DNA of 64,000 nucleotides, taken from positions 62,001 through 126,000 of the forward strand of contig JAIPJB010000001.1 of the NCBI GenBank assembly GCA_021734395.1. The letters are read 5' to 3'. Under the pieces are notes generated by a model that was not told the DNA's origin, did not search any database, and saw nothing but the letters and a program-made list of their open reading frames with translations. Source of the stretch: Candidatus Altimarinota bacterium (lineage in GTDB: Bacteria > Patescibacteriota > Gracilibacteria > UBA4473). Positions 8,453 through 16,386 of the stretch are shown piece after piece (the first letter of the stretch is position 1; each line of letters starts with the position of its first letter). The translations under genes and the position numbers were made by a program.

Positions 8453-8904
8453 AGAGCAGTCAATTTTTGGTCTAATTTTTCCACCCACTTCACTACTTTT
8501 TTCTCCAGATAAGGCAAGGGGCTTTTCGCGATTTTGAGTGGGTCGAGAAGAATTTTTCCGTTATGAGATTGGAAGTAATGCGTCAGCTTTTTTTCCGATT
8601 CCAAAAAATAATCCAGATCATATTTGGGATCTCCCAGAGCGATCACCGCACAGGGTAATTTTTTCAAATTCATGTGTTCGATCTGGGGTAAGAATTTCGC
8701 AAAATGCATTTCCAAAAGTCCATGCCCATAGGTAGGACTGGCCAAAATAAGACAATCACAGTCGGTGATTTTTTGGGGATCGGTCAACTCACACCGCTCC
8801 ACCAAAACAGTATGTCCGCGTTCTTCCAAATCAGCGGCTACTTTTTGGCAGACAATTTGTGTGTTTCCTCCCGTCGTACCGTACACAATCCGGATATGAG
8901 CCAT
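8449..8904 (-). CDS. Flavodoxin
   Basis: This 151-residue protein has the flavodoxin fold. The FMN-phosphate loop YGTTGGNTQ is at 8-16, the first isoalloxazine loop is ASPTYGHG (about 55-62), and ALGDPKYD is the second (about 90-97). It is the first gene of the flavodoxin-korA-korB unit and overlaps korA by 4 bases. The natural reading is that it is the electron acceptor or donor for the oxidoreductase, replacing ferredoxin. That partnership follows from position and is not proven by sequence. Confidence 0.93.
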   Translation of the reverse strand: MAHIRIVYGTTGGNTQIVCQKVAADLEERGHTVLVERCELTDPQKITDCDCLILASPTYGHGLLEMHFAKFLPQIEHMNLKKLPCAVIALGDPKYDLDYFLESEKKLTHYFQSHNGKILLDPLKIAKSPLPYLEKKVVKWVEKLDQKLTAL

Positions 8905-8952
8905 ACGTACTTGTATTGTGCGGAAAACTCAGCGTAAAATCAACGCGAAAAA

Positions 8953-9609
8953 ATGCACCTGATTCTTCCGCTTCGGCCACAGCATAAAAAAGAATGGAAA
9001 TCACTTCTCTCGAAAGTTCCAGCCCATATTGACTTTGTGGAAGTGTGGCTGGATCACTTCGATCAAATCGATCTTGAGCTCAAAAGAGTCCCCGAATCCG
9101 GGATGAGATTTCTGGGCTGTTGTAAATCGCCAAAAGAAGGAGGGCGTTTTCATGGTTCCCCAAAAGAGCGACTCACGATTCTGCAAATGTTTCTTGATGG
9201 GGGTGGCGACTTCGTTGATCTGGACATCCAGCACAATCCCTCCGAGCTAATTCGTCATATCCCCTCCGAAAAACTCATGTTGAGTTTTCATGATTTCGAA
9301 GGAAATTTGGGGGAAGACGACGAAAATCTTCGTTCCGTTTTTCAAAAAATGCAATCCTTCAGTCCAGCCATGTATAAATTTGCCATCACAACAAACGATG
9401 AAAAATCTCTCGAAATCTTCCTCTCTTGGGCGCGGAAGATCCATTCTCAAGGGAAAATCATTTTTTCTCCCATGGGGAAACTTGGAAAACGGGGACGTCA
9501 AATTCTGCAAAAAGAAAAACTGACCTGGGGAGAATTTGTCACGCGAGATAAAAATTCACGAACGGCTTCCGGTCAGAGAATTCTCAAAGAAATAGAAAAC
9601 TCACCCTAA
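8953..9609 (+). CDS. aroD: 3-dehydroquinate dehydratase, type I
   Basis: The third step of the shikimate pathway: dehydration of 3-dehydroquinate through a Schiff base. The 218-residue protein shows the substrate-binding EVWLDH (30-35), the catalytic histidine in SFHDF (His113), the Schiff-base lysine in YKFAITTN (Lys142) and the MGKLG loop (174-178). The usual SR after that loop reads GR here (181-182), a small deviation in a normally conserved spot. It is monocistronic and divergent from the flavodoxin gene with a 48-bp gap. aroC (35.6 kb) and aroB (58.7 kb) are in the same window but not linked to it. Confidence 0.93.
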   Translation: MHLILPLRPQHKKEWKSLLSKVPAHIDFVEVWLDHFDQIDLELKRVPESGMRFLGCCKSPKEGGRFHGSPKERLTILQMFLDGGGDFVDLDIQHNPSELIRHIPSEKLMLSFHDFEGNLGEDDENLRSVFQKMQSFSPAMYKFAITTNDEKSLEIFLSWARKIHSQGKIIFSPMGKLGKRGRQILQKEKLTWGEFVTRDKNSRTASGQRILKEIENSP

Positions 9610-9693
9610 ACCCTTATTATACCATATATAGACACAAAAATCAAGGATTTGTGTTCTGAAAGCTGATCCTGTTACTTTTTCTCAGAATTTCCG

Positions 9694-9699
9694 TATAAT
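9694..9699 (+). promoter_or_regulatory. -10 box upstream of the DUF4349 gene
   Basis: A perfect TATAAT sits 26 bases before the ATG at 9726. The -35 region is weak (nothing close to TTGACA at 16-18 bp). The gap between aroD and this gene holds no other signal I trust. Confidence 0.45.
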
Positions 9700-9725
9700 A
9701 CAAAGGATTTCTTATTTTTTTCCTC

Positions 9726-10667
9726 ATGTCAAAATTTCAGCACTGGTATTCGGCCGCTCATCGCTTTATGAGAGAGCATTTCCTTTTGTTTCTGGTTCTT
9801 TTCCTCGTCGGATGGTGGGTCTTGGATAATGGCACATCTGTTCATTACACGATGGAGCAATCCAATAGTGCTTTTCGAGGAGAATATGGAGCAGATTCAA
9901 TGGCTCCCCAAGCAAAAATGGTCGCTCGAGACGAAGGGATGAACATTGTCTCTCCTGCGTATGCGGACTTTGATCCTGAAGCAACCGAACGAAAAATTAT
10001 CAAAAATGGAAGTTTGGAACTGGAGGTAGAAGACACCCAAAACGCAAAAAAAGAAGCCGAAGATCAAATCCAGGATCTGGGAGGAAGCATTACGCACAGC
10101 AACTCCTGGGAAATTCGACCGAATATTTTGGCTTATAATATGACACTTCGCGTCCCTTCTGAAAAATTCGAGGAAGCCATCGAAAAGCTTTCCTTTCTCG
10201 GTATTAAAAAAAGCGAAAGTTTCTCCACCTCCGATATTACTGCCCAATATCGAGATACCGAAAATAGGCTCAAAAATCTTGAATCCCGACGCGAGAGGCT
10301 GCGGGAACTCATGGAGCGAGAAACAACAAATCTGGCTGATGTTTTACAAATCGATAAAGAACTCAGCAATGTCCAAACTCAGATTGAAAATTTACAGCAA
10401 ACACTTCGTCGCCATGATGCAAATGTCGCGTACTCTGTCTTACAATTAACACTGCGACCAGAACCGCAGATTGGAGACGTTCAGAATCCTCACTGGAGTG
10501 CGCAAAAAACATGGCGCCAAGCAATGAACGAGCTGATTCAGGATGCTCAGAAACTCGCTGATAAATTTATTTTCTTGATCGCATACATTCCGATCTGGGT
10601 ACCATTGTTGATCATTTTTTGGTGGCTCAAAAAAAAGTTTTGGAATAAAAAGAAAACGGCAAAATGA
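9726..10667 (+). CDS. DUF4349 membrane protein
   Basis: The 313-residue protein has an N-terminal membrane segment (about 18-36), an extracytoplasmic domain with the DUF4349 pattern, a long coiled coil and a C-terminal membrane helix (about 280-300) with a lysine-rich cytoplasmic tail. The domain runs from a strand ERKIIKNGSLELEV (from about residue 86) through LRVPSEKFEEAIEKL and a DITAQYRDTENRLKNLESR segment. The coiled coil spans about 175-230. The molecular role of DUF4349 is not established. Its stop overlaps the start of holB by 4 bases, so the two are translated together. Confidence 0.88.
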   Translation: MSKFQHWYSAAHRFMREHFLLFLVLFLVGWWVLDNGTSVHYTMEQSNSAFRGEYGADSMAPQAKMVARDEGMNIVSPAYADFDPEATERKIIKNGSLELEVEDTQNAKKEAEDQIQDLGGSITHSNSWEIRPNILAYNMTLRVPSEKFEEAIEKLSFLGIKKSESFSTSDITAQYRDTENRLKNLESRRERLRELMERETTNLADVLQIDKELSNVQTQIENLQQTLRRHDANVAYSVLQLTLRPEPQIGDVQNPHWSAQKTWRQAMNELIQDAQKLADKFIFLIAYIPIWVPLLIIFWWLKKKFWNKKKTAK

Positions 10668-11425
10668 TCCCCGCTCAAATCCAAAAATGGCTCAAGTCTG
10701 ATAATTTCCCCCAAAGAGTTCTCCTCTCTGGGGGAAATATCGGAAAAGAAATAGCCCTAGAAATAGCCGCTCAATTACAAAAAACAACTCCTGAAAAAAT
10801 CAAAAAAGGAATTTACTCCGATGTTTTATTTTTTCCGGACACCGGAAAAAGCTTCAAAATTGATTGGTCCGATGCCGCCAAAAAAGACGAGCAGAGTGAA
10901 TACGAAAACGTTCGCGGCTTGATCCGCTGGTCACATCAGAAACCCAATGAAGGCACATATCGCATTGTCATCTTGGAAAATATTGAACGTCTTTCTCGAG
11001 AGTCTCCTCATGCACTACTCAAATTAATCGAAGAACCACCGCTCAAAACTATCTTTCTTTTTACCACTCGCAATCATCATCAGCTTCTGGAAACGGTTTT
11101 GTCCCGAGTGACCATTGTCCGACTCCCCACTCAGGACAAAGATTTTGAAGTTTCAGAAGATATCAAAAATTTTTTTGAAGGAAAATCACTCATTCCCAAA
11201 TTTCAAAAAATCGACGAACTCGATAAAGCGTCGAAAGACAACAAAGACAAAAAAATCGATCGACGTGTTTTTCTGTCTTTCCTGGAAGACTTGATCCGGT
11301 ATATTCGATTGTTTCGAAAATATCAGGAACACATGGGAATTCTTTTTGAAACCCATCAAGCCATCGGACAAAATATCAATCCTCGTCTGTGCTTGGAACG
11401 ATTAGCTGTCAAAATAACAGGATAA
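10664..11425 (+). CDS. holB: DNA polymerase III delta'-like clamp-loader subunit
   Basis: A 253-residue AAA+-type protein resembling delta'. The N-terminal segment SGGNIGKE stands where a Walker A would be but is degenerate, as expected for the non-hydrolysing delta' subunit. The family-typical stretch SRESPHALLKLIEEPP (about 108-123) and the sensor-1-like FLFTTRN...LLETVLSR (about 128-146) follow. No zinc-binding cysteines are present. It is shorter than Escherichia coli HolB, which mainly reflects a reduced C-terminal collar region. It overlaps the DUF4349 gene and converges on a small orphan with no gap. Confidence 0.85.
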   Translation: MIPAQIQKWLKSDNFPQRVLLSGGNIGKEIALEIAAQLQKTTPEKIKKGIYSDVLFFPDTGKSFKIDWSDAAKKDEQSEYENVRGLIRWSHQKPNEGTYRIVILENIERLSRESPHALLKLIEEPPLKTIFLFTTRNHHQLLETVLSRVTIVRLPTQDKDFEVSEDIKNFFEGKSLIPKFQKIDELDKASKDNKDKKIDRRVFLSFLEDLIRYIRLFRKYQEHMGILFETHQAIGQNINPRLCLERLAVKITG

Positions 11426-11710
11426 TCACCACTGTTTTTTGGTTTCTAGGAAATTTCCAACTTCGTCGCCCAAAGAAACAATCTTTGCGATTACCTCTGC
11501 TCGAATTTGATTAAAGAGAAGTCGAGATCGATGATCTAATGAGTCCGCAGAAAAATCTGTTTCCGATTCCTCCGGCAAAAATTCTTTTCTGAGAATTGCT
11601 GTTATTTTTTCTATTGCGGGATAATGATAAAAACTTTTTTCACTTTGGTTGAGGAAAGCGCGTACTTCTCCTTTGGCGAGATCTTCGGAAGTGAGTTTTT
11701 TTGTTTCCAT
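11426..11710 (-). CDS. Hypothetical protein, 94 aa
   Basis: A small, charged, soluble and probably helical protein with no recognised domain. Its stop codon abuts the stop of holB on the other strand. A good promoter lies just upstream (TTGACA, 17-bp spacer, TATTTT), leaving a very short leader, which supports it being expressed. Nothing in the neighbourhood suggests a role. Confidence 0.6.
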   Translation of the reverse strand: METKKLTSEDLAKGEVRAFLNQSEKSFYHYPAIEKITAILRKEFLPEESETDFSADSLDHRSRLLFNQIRAEVIAKIVSLGDEVGNFLETKKQW

Positions 11711-11730
11711 AAGGAATTATTATTTCTCCT

Positions 11731-11759
11731 AAAATAAAACCAAAAAATAACATTGTCAA
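11731..11759 (-). promoter_or_regulatory. Sigma70-type promoter for the 94-aa orphan
   Basis: On the minus strand TTGACA (11759-11754) and TATTTT (11736-11731) are separated by 17 bases. The predicted start of transcription is only some 14 bases before the ATG at 11710. Confidence 0.6.
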
Positions 11760-11844
11760 TTTCTTGCCCTTTTTTCTCTTTCGCAGTACATTCCCACTGC
11801 TCTTCAATTAATAATTGAAAATTCGTAATTTGTAATTGATTTTC

Positions 11845-13167
11845 ATGTCGCTCTCTCCTCTCGATGGTCGCTACGCACAAAAAGTTGCTGAACTGGAACC
11901 CATTTTCTCTGAATTCGGATTGATGTGGGCGAGAACAACAGTAGAAATCGAATGGTTGCTCTTTCTCAGTGAGAAAAAAATAGCGCCAAAACTGGATCCA
12001 AAAAAACTACGTACACTGCAAGTAAAATTTGGCGAAAAAGAATTCCAAGCTATCAAAAAAATCGAAGCCAAAACCAATCATGATGTCAAAGCGGTGGAGA
12101 TTTTCCTGCGTGAATATATTCCAAAAAATATGTGGAGTTGGATACACTTCGGCTGTACGTCCGAAGATATCAATAACACCGCATACGCGCTCCTTTTTCA
12201 AAAGGGAATGGGGATTGTTCTGGCTTCTTTGGATACGGTCATGGATGACATACTCAAAAAAGCAAAACAATGGAAATCGGTTCCGCTTTTGTCTCGAACT
12301 CATGGACAGCCCGCCACTCCCACGACCATGGGAAAAGAATTTTTGGTCTTTCTTTCTCGTTTGGAACAAGCCAGTAGTGGATGGGTGAATCTCCCTTTTC
12401 CGGCAAAATTCAGTGGCGCTACCGGCACTTTCGCGGCTCATGTGGCCGCCTTTCCAAAAGTTGATTGGATCTCCTTCTCTCAGGAATTTGTCGAAGAAAA
12501 ATTGGAACTGGATTGGAATCCCCTGACGACACAGATCGAACCCCACGACGGGCAAGCGCTTGCTCTAAATGAATTGTCTCTTGCCAGTACGATTTTGATC
12601 GATCTGTGCCGTGATATTTGGGGATATATTTCGCTGGGATATTTCGGACAAAAAGTAGTCAAAGGAGAAGTCGGGTCTTCCACCATGCCCCATAAGGTCA
12701 ACCCGATTGACTTCGAAAATGCAGAAGGAAATCTAAAGCTTTCACGAGGAATAGCCCGAGTCTTAGCCGATGAATTGCCTATTTCTCGCTGGCAACGAGA
12801 CCTGACCGATTCCACATTGCAACGAAATTTTGGACTGGTTTTTGGTCATTTTTTACTCGGTTTAAAGTCACTGCTCAAAGGACTCGGAAAACTGGAAATC
12901 AAGAAAGACCGACTGGAAGAAGACTTGAAAAATGCACCAGAAGTCCTGACTGAGGCCGTACAAACAGTGCTACGTGCACACGGACACGCAGATGCGTACG
13001 ATCAGCTCAAAAAGTTTTCTCGGGGAAAAGCGCTCTCACTCAAAGAAATTCAAAAATTTATTGATTCGACGGATCTGCCAAAAACAGAAAAAGCCCGACT
13101 CAAAAAACTGACTCCTCAGACCTACACAGGGCTCGCAGAAAAATTGGTCTCTTTTTTCACAGAATAA
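11845..13167 (+). CDS. purB: Adenylosuccinate lyase
   Basis: PurB splits SAICAR and adenylosuccinate in purine synthesis, releasing fumarate. The N-terminus has the signature LSPLDGRYAQKV, followed by FGCTSEDINNTA (about 100), RTHGQPATPTTMG (about 152-164) and the catalytic fumarase-superfamily loop SSTMPHKVNPIDFEN (about 275-289). The ATG at 11845 is chosen over one 9 bases earlier because family members begin with this short MSLSPLDGRY. The stop shares a base with the ATG of the next gene (TAATG). No other pur gene lies in the window. Confidence 0.95.
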   Translation: MSLSPLDGRYAQKVAELEPIFSEFGLMWARTTVEIEWLLFLSEKKIAPKLDPKKLRTLQVKFGEKEFQAIKKIEAKTNHDVKAVEIFLREYIPKNMWSWIHFGCTSEDINNTAYALLFQKGMGIVLASLDTVMDDILKKAKQWKSVPLLSRTHGQPATPTTMGKEFLVFLSRLEQASSGWVNLPFPAKFSGATGTFAAHVAAFPKVDWISFSQEFVEEKLELDWNPLTTQIEPHDGQALALNELSLASTILIDLCRDIWGYISLGYFGQKVVKGEVGSSTMPHKVNPIDFENAEGNLKLSRGIARVLADELPISRWQRDLTDSTLQRNFGLVFGHFLLGLKSLLKGLGKLEIKKDRLEEDLKNAPEVLTEAVQTVLRAHGHADAYDQLKKFSRGKALSLKEIQKFIDSTDLPKTEKARLKKLTPQTYTGLAEKLVSFFTE

Positions 13168-13574
13168 TGTGGATATTTTGGGCATTGGTAGCGATGGCAG
13201 GATCAGCGATCTGGTACATTGCTCCCCGTCTTGCCCCATCGGAAAATCCTTTTTCACCGCTTGTATTTTCTGGTGTTGTGGCGATCTTCTTCGGACTTAT
13301 TTTTTCCAAAATTTTTCATAAAACTTGGTTTGATGTCTCGAGTTGGCCGTTAGGACTTCTTATTTCGGCAACTGTTTTTTCCACGATTGGATTGATCTTG
13401 GCACTGAATGCCGGCGGAAAAATCGGAGCGGTTTCGGTGATTGTCGAGCTTTCCCTTCTCATCGCCGTTCTTTTTTCGATGTGGGTCTGGCGGGAACAAA
13501 TCAATTGGATTCAGATGATTGGTATTTTTTTGACCGTCATTGGCGTGAGTCTGGTATTGTATTTCGAGAAATGA
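13167..13574 (+). CDS. Small EamA-like (DMT superfamily) membrane protein
   Basis: The 135-residue protein has four hydrophobic segments (about 1-18, 30-47, 58-80, 85-133 in two parts) and ends in a short charged tail, matching a single EamA repeat. The segment GLILALNAGGKIGAVSVIVELS resembles the central EamA motif. Half-size DMT proteins act as dimers in the small multidrug resistance relatives; whether this one exports a substrate is unknown. It starts on the last base of the purB stop and its TGA overlaps the ATG of the next gene in an ATGA junction. Confidence 0.8.
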   Translation: MWIFWALVAMAGSAIWYIAPRLAPSENPFSPLVFSGVVAIFFGLIFSKIFHKTWFDVSSWPLGLLISATVFSTIGLILALNAGGKIGAVSVIVELSLLIAVLFSMWVWREQINWIQMIGIFLTVIGVSLVLYFEK

Positions 13575-14038
13575 AATTTCAGCGTCGATTGTCGTCGCTC
13601 CGCTTGAGAGATTTTGATTACAGTGAAGAAGGGGCTTATTTTGTGACAATTTGTACCAAAGATAAAAAATGCTTTTTTGGCGAGGTAAAAAATAAAAATG
13701 TAGTACTCAACGAAGCGGGAAAAATTGTCCAAGAAGAATGGAACCATACTGTGATTATGCCCAATCATATTCACGGCATTGTTTATATGCATAAACCCGT
13801 AGGGGCGCATTGCAATGCGCCCCTACCCAAAAACAATTTATCGTGGATTATCCGCGGATTTAAATCAGCAACCACTACAAATATCCGAAAATTTCTCCCT
13901 CATTTCGCCTGGCAAAGATCTTTTTATGATCGTATTATCCGAAACGAAAAAGAGTTAGAATGTATTCATGAATATATTCTCTTGAATCCCGAAAAATGGG
14001 AACTCGAAAAAGATTTTCCTGAAAACCTAAAATTATGA
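13571..14038 (+). CDS. REP-associated tyrosine transposase (RAYT, HUH superfamily), internally shortened
   Basis: The 155-residue protein is a Y1-type HUH nuclease of the TnpA-REP group. It opens with the RAYT hallmark DFDYSEEGAYFVTICT, has the metal-binding HUH motif in MPNHIHGIVYM, and a C-terminal SFYDRIIRNEKELECIHEYI helix that carries the likely catalytic tyrosine. Relatives normally have about 15-20 residues between the VQEEW motif and VIMPNHIHG; these are missing in frame, which may cripple it. A 28-bp palindrome lies inside the frame (see 13799). Unusually for a transposase, its ATG and TGA both overlap neighbours by 4 bases, so it is translated as part of the EamA-folK-folE run. Confidence 0.85.
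   Translation: MKFQRRLSSLRLRDFDYSEEGAYFVTICTKDKKCFFGEVKNKNVVLNEAGKIVQEEWNHTVIMPNHIHGIVYMHKPVGAHCNAPLPKNNLSWIIRGFKSATTTNIRKFLPHFAWQRSFYDRIIRNEKELECIHEYILLNPEKWELEKDFPENLKL
13799..13826 (+). repeat. 28-bp perfect GTAG palindrome inside the RAYT gene
   Basis: GTAGGGGCGCATTG (13799-13812) is followed directly by its exact complement (13813-13826), so the whole 28 bp is a perfect palindrome with GTAG at both ends. It is read in frame as part of the RAYT protein (VGAHCNAPL). It is the probable cognate REP-type hairpin of that transposase. Confidence 0.75.
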
Positions 14039-14490
14039 TTTTCATTGGCGTTGGCTCCTCAATCGGTGATGCGAAAAAAATCTTCGCATCGACCGAAAAA
14101 TCGCTCGAAGAAAAAAATATACACGTCCTGCGTAAATCTTCTGTGCTCAAAAATGATCCTTTTGGAGGTGTTGCTAAAAATAAATTTTCCAATGCTGTCT
14201 GGGAGATTCATACTGATTTGAAACCAAAAGAATTGCTGACTGCTTTAGAGAAAGTCGAAGAAGAGCACGGTCGGAAAGACAAGTTTTTGCAACAACGATG
14301 GGATGACCGAACCCTCGATCTGGATATTCTCCTCTACCACGATCAGATTGTGCAGACACCAGAATTAGAAATCCCTCATCCTCGAATGATTCACCGAGAT
14401 TTTGTCCTGCGCCCCTTGAGCGAACTGGTTGACGAAAGTTTCGAAATTTCTACATTAGGCACACTTGGAGAATGTCTGCGCAATCTATGA
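14035..14490 (+). CDS. folK: 6-hydroxymethyl-7,8-dihydropterin pyrophosphokinase
   Basis: FolK transfers pyrophosphate from ATP to 6-hydroxymethyl-dihydropterin in folate synthesis. The 151-residue protein begins with the short strand and loop IGVGSSIGDAKK, and has the highly conserved RWDDRTLDLDILLY segment (usually RWGPRTLDLDIL; about 88-101) and the closing PHPRMIHRDFVLRPL motif (about 115-129). It overlaps RAYT upstream (ATGA) and folE downstream (ATGA), so it sits in a translationally coupled run. Confidence 0.95.
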   Translation: MIFIGVGSSIGDAKKIFASTEKSLEEKNIHVLRKSSVLKNDPFGGVAKNKFSNAVWEIHTDLKPKELLTALEKVEEEHGRKDKFLQQRWDDRTLDLDILLYHDQIVQTPELEIPHPRMIHRDFVLRPLSELVDESFEISTLGTLGECLRNL

Positions 14491-15035
14491 ATATTCAAGA
14501 TCATATTCGAGAAATACTGAAGCTTATCGGAGAAGATCCTGAGCGGGATGATCTAATCGAAACTCCGCAGCGCATTGCCGATAGTTACAAAGAACTTTTT
14601 TCGGGATACAAAGAAGATCCGCGAAAGGTAATCAAAACTTTTGAAGCCAATGGATACGAAGAAATGATCTTGGTCAAAAACATCGATTATTTTTCGACAT
14701 GCGAACACCATATGATTCCTTTTTTTGGCATGGCGCACATCGCTTATATTCCGGATAAAAAAATAACCGGTCTGTCAAAACTCCCTCGAATTGTAGATAT
14801 CTTCGCCAGGAGACTTCAAAATCAAGAACGACTGACTGTCCAGGTCGCTGACGTACTGCATGAAGAACTCAATCCCAAAGGCGTGGCTGTCCAAGTCAGT
14901 GGACGCCATCTCTGCATGTGCGGACGCGGTGTCAAAAAAGTCGATGCCGAAACGGTCACAACTGCTTTTCGAGGAGCATTTAAAACAAAACCCGATCTAA
15001 AAAACGACTTTTTCAATCAGATCAAGACGTCGTAA
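14487..15035 (+). CDS. folE: GTP cyclohydrolase I
   Basis: FolE opens the folate pathway by converting GTP to dihydroneopterin triphosphate. The 182-residue protein has the zinc and catalytic motifs FSTCEHHMIPFFG and GRHLCMCGRG, and LPRIVDIFARRLQNQERLT. An upstream in-frame ATG at 14472 exists, but 14487 gives an ATGA overlap with folK, matching the style of the neighbouring junctions. With folK and the pabA/trpG-type amidotransferase at 43965 it points to a folate route. folP and folB are not in the window. Confidence 0.95.
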   Translation: MNIQDHIREILKLIGEDPERDDLIETPQRIADSYKELFSGYKEDPRKVIKTFEANGYEEMILVKNIDYFSTCEHHMIPFFGMAHIAYIPDKKITGLSKLPRIVDIFARRLQNQERLTVQVADVLHEELNPKGVAVQVSGRHLCMCGRGVKKVDAETVTTAFRGAFKTKPDLKNDFFNQIKTS

Positions 15036-15040
15036 AATAA

Positions 15041-15068
15041 GGATTCGTATCCTCAGGGATACGAATCC
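15041..15068. repeat. 12-bp stem hairpin between convergent folE and tsaD
   Basis: GGATTCGTATCC (15041-15052) and GGATACGAATCC (15057-15068) form a perfect stem with a TCAG loop, 5 bases after the folE stop. There is no T-run, so it is not a typical intrinsic terminator, but its place between convergent genes suggests it helps end or protect both transcripts. The word GGATACGAAT recurs at about 48-57. Confidence 0.55.
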
Positions 15069-15090
15069 CATTGTAAAAATTGAAGATTGA

Positions 15091-16116
15091 TTATTGGTCA
15101 TTAATCGCTAATCCTGCCTCCCCATCTACAAATTGAACCTGAGCAACATCTGGATTTTTTTGGACGAGAAAATATGCTGCTCCGGCAATCATAGCCGCAT
15201 TGTCGGTGGAATACTCGAATTTCTGCGTTGTAAAAAATTGTTTTTTGTGAACATGACATAGGTTTTTAATTTCTTCGCGAAGTCTTTTATTGGCTGATAC
15301 TCCTCCTACAAAATGGAGCTCATGAATATCTGGATATTGCTGAAAAACACGGACAATTTTTTTGAGAAAAATATCCACGACTGCTTCCTGAAAACTCGCG
15401 CAAACATCCGCAATAAATGATTCCTCTTGAACCGAATCGCTTTCTTGAGTGAGTCGATACACAGCCGCTTTGAGTCCAGAAAAAGAAAAATCCAGAGAAT
15501 CTTTTTCGAGGAAAATGCGCGGCAGATCAAATGCTTTTGGATTTCCCTGATCGGCTTTTTGCGACACAATTGGCCCCCCAGGATAGCCAAGCCCGAGCAT
15601 TTTAGCGACTTTGTCGTAGGCTTCCCCAGCCGCATCGTCTCTGGTCTGTCCTATTTTTTGAACGTCAATAAAATTTTTTCGCAGATAAAAATCCGTATGT
15701 CCTCCTGAAACCGTGAGCACCACCGAAGGAAATTGAAATTTTGATGGATCACGTTCGAGCGCTGTCGAGCAAACATGTCCCAAAACATGATGCACCGGAA
15801 TAAGAGGTTTCTGATGTAATAGTGACAGAAAGCTCGCCGCAGTTGTCCCCGTCAAAAGCGATGTCTGCAGTCCTGGCCCATTGGTCACCGCCAGATAATC
15901 GATATCTGATATCGAGCAATTCGCCTGAGACAAACACTCTTCCAAAACCGGGCGCCAGCGCTCCGAATGCAGTCGCGCCGCAATCTCAGGCACAACTCCG
16001 CCGTACGGTTCGTGCTCGACCTGTGAATGACGCACTGAAGCCAGAACATCTGTACCATTTTCTACAATCGCTACAGCCGTATCATCACAGGAAGTTTCAA
16101 AGGCCAATATCTTCAT
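15091..16116 (-). CDS. tsaD: tRNA N6-adenosine threonylcarbamoyltransferase
   Basis: TsaD transfers threonylcarbamoyl to A37 of ANN-decoding tRNAs. The 341-residue ASKHA-fold protein starts with ILAFETSCDDTAVAIV, has the GVVPEIAARLHSERW segment, the metal-binding HxxxH in HHVLGH (about 105-110), SGGHT in the nucleotide-binding part, and the late metal ligand in STDNAAMIAG (about 312-321). The ATG at 16116 is preceded by GGAG at good spacing, so a frame starting nine codons earlier is rejected. Its usual partners TsaB, TsaC and TsaE are not in the window. Confidence 0.95.
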   Translation of the reverse strand: MKILAFETSCDDTAVAIVENGTDVLASVRHSQVEHEPYGGVVPEIAARLHSERWRPVLEECLSQANCSISDIDYLAVTNGPGLQTSLLTGTTAASFLSLLHQKPLIPVHHVLGHVCSTALERDPSKFQFPSVVLTVSGGHTDFYLRKNFIDVQKIGQTRDDAAGEAYDKVAKMLGLGYPGGPIVSQKADQGNPKAFDLPRIFLEKDSLDFSFSGLKAAVYRLTQESDSVQEESFIADVCASFQEAVVDIFLKKIVRVFQQYPDIHELHFVGGVSANKRLREEIKNLCHVHKKQFFTTQKFEYSTDNAAMIAGAAYFLVQKNPDVAQVQFVDGEAGLAINDQ

Positions 16117-16195
16117 CTCCAAGTACCATAACAAAAAAAACAAAAAATGAAATCTATTGACTATTTGTCAATTTTTAGTAAAAAAGTATCTCGCT

Positions 16196-16386
16196 CTTTG
16201 ATAGCTCAGCTTTAAAGAGCTCTCGTGGATTTTTTCCTCTTTTTGATAATAAGAGAGAAAGAATCCCTGACGAGAGAATTGTGAAAAGACTTTGGCAAGA
16301 AGGGCTGAAGGTGCATTTTCTGTGCCTTTGATCCTTTTTGTCAAAGCAACACAAAACAAACTATCAAATAACAAACGGAGGTCCTT
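16196..16386 (+). promoter_or_regulatory. Long structured leader of the 259-aa orphan gene
   Basis: About 190 bases before the ATG lies CTTTGA (16196-16201), then TCAGCTTT (16206-16213) and AGAG (16216-16219), a motif set that recurs upstream of the orphan genes at 23014, 23454 and 24176. Downstream, CTCTCGT (about 16221) pairs with ACGAGAG (about 16271), and CTTTGA pairs with TCAAAG at about 16326-16345. A strong Shine-Dalgarno (ACGGAGG, ending at 16382) precedes the start. Whether the motif acts as RNA or as a non-standard promoter cannot be told. Confidence 0.5.

Noticed and set aside
16168-16374. A 68-codon minus-strand frame upstream of the 259-aa orphan.
   Set aside because: It lies antisense to the structured leader and has no start site or domain.
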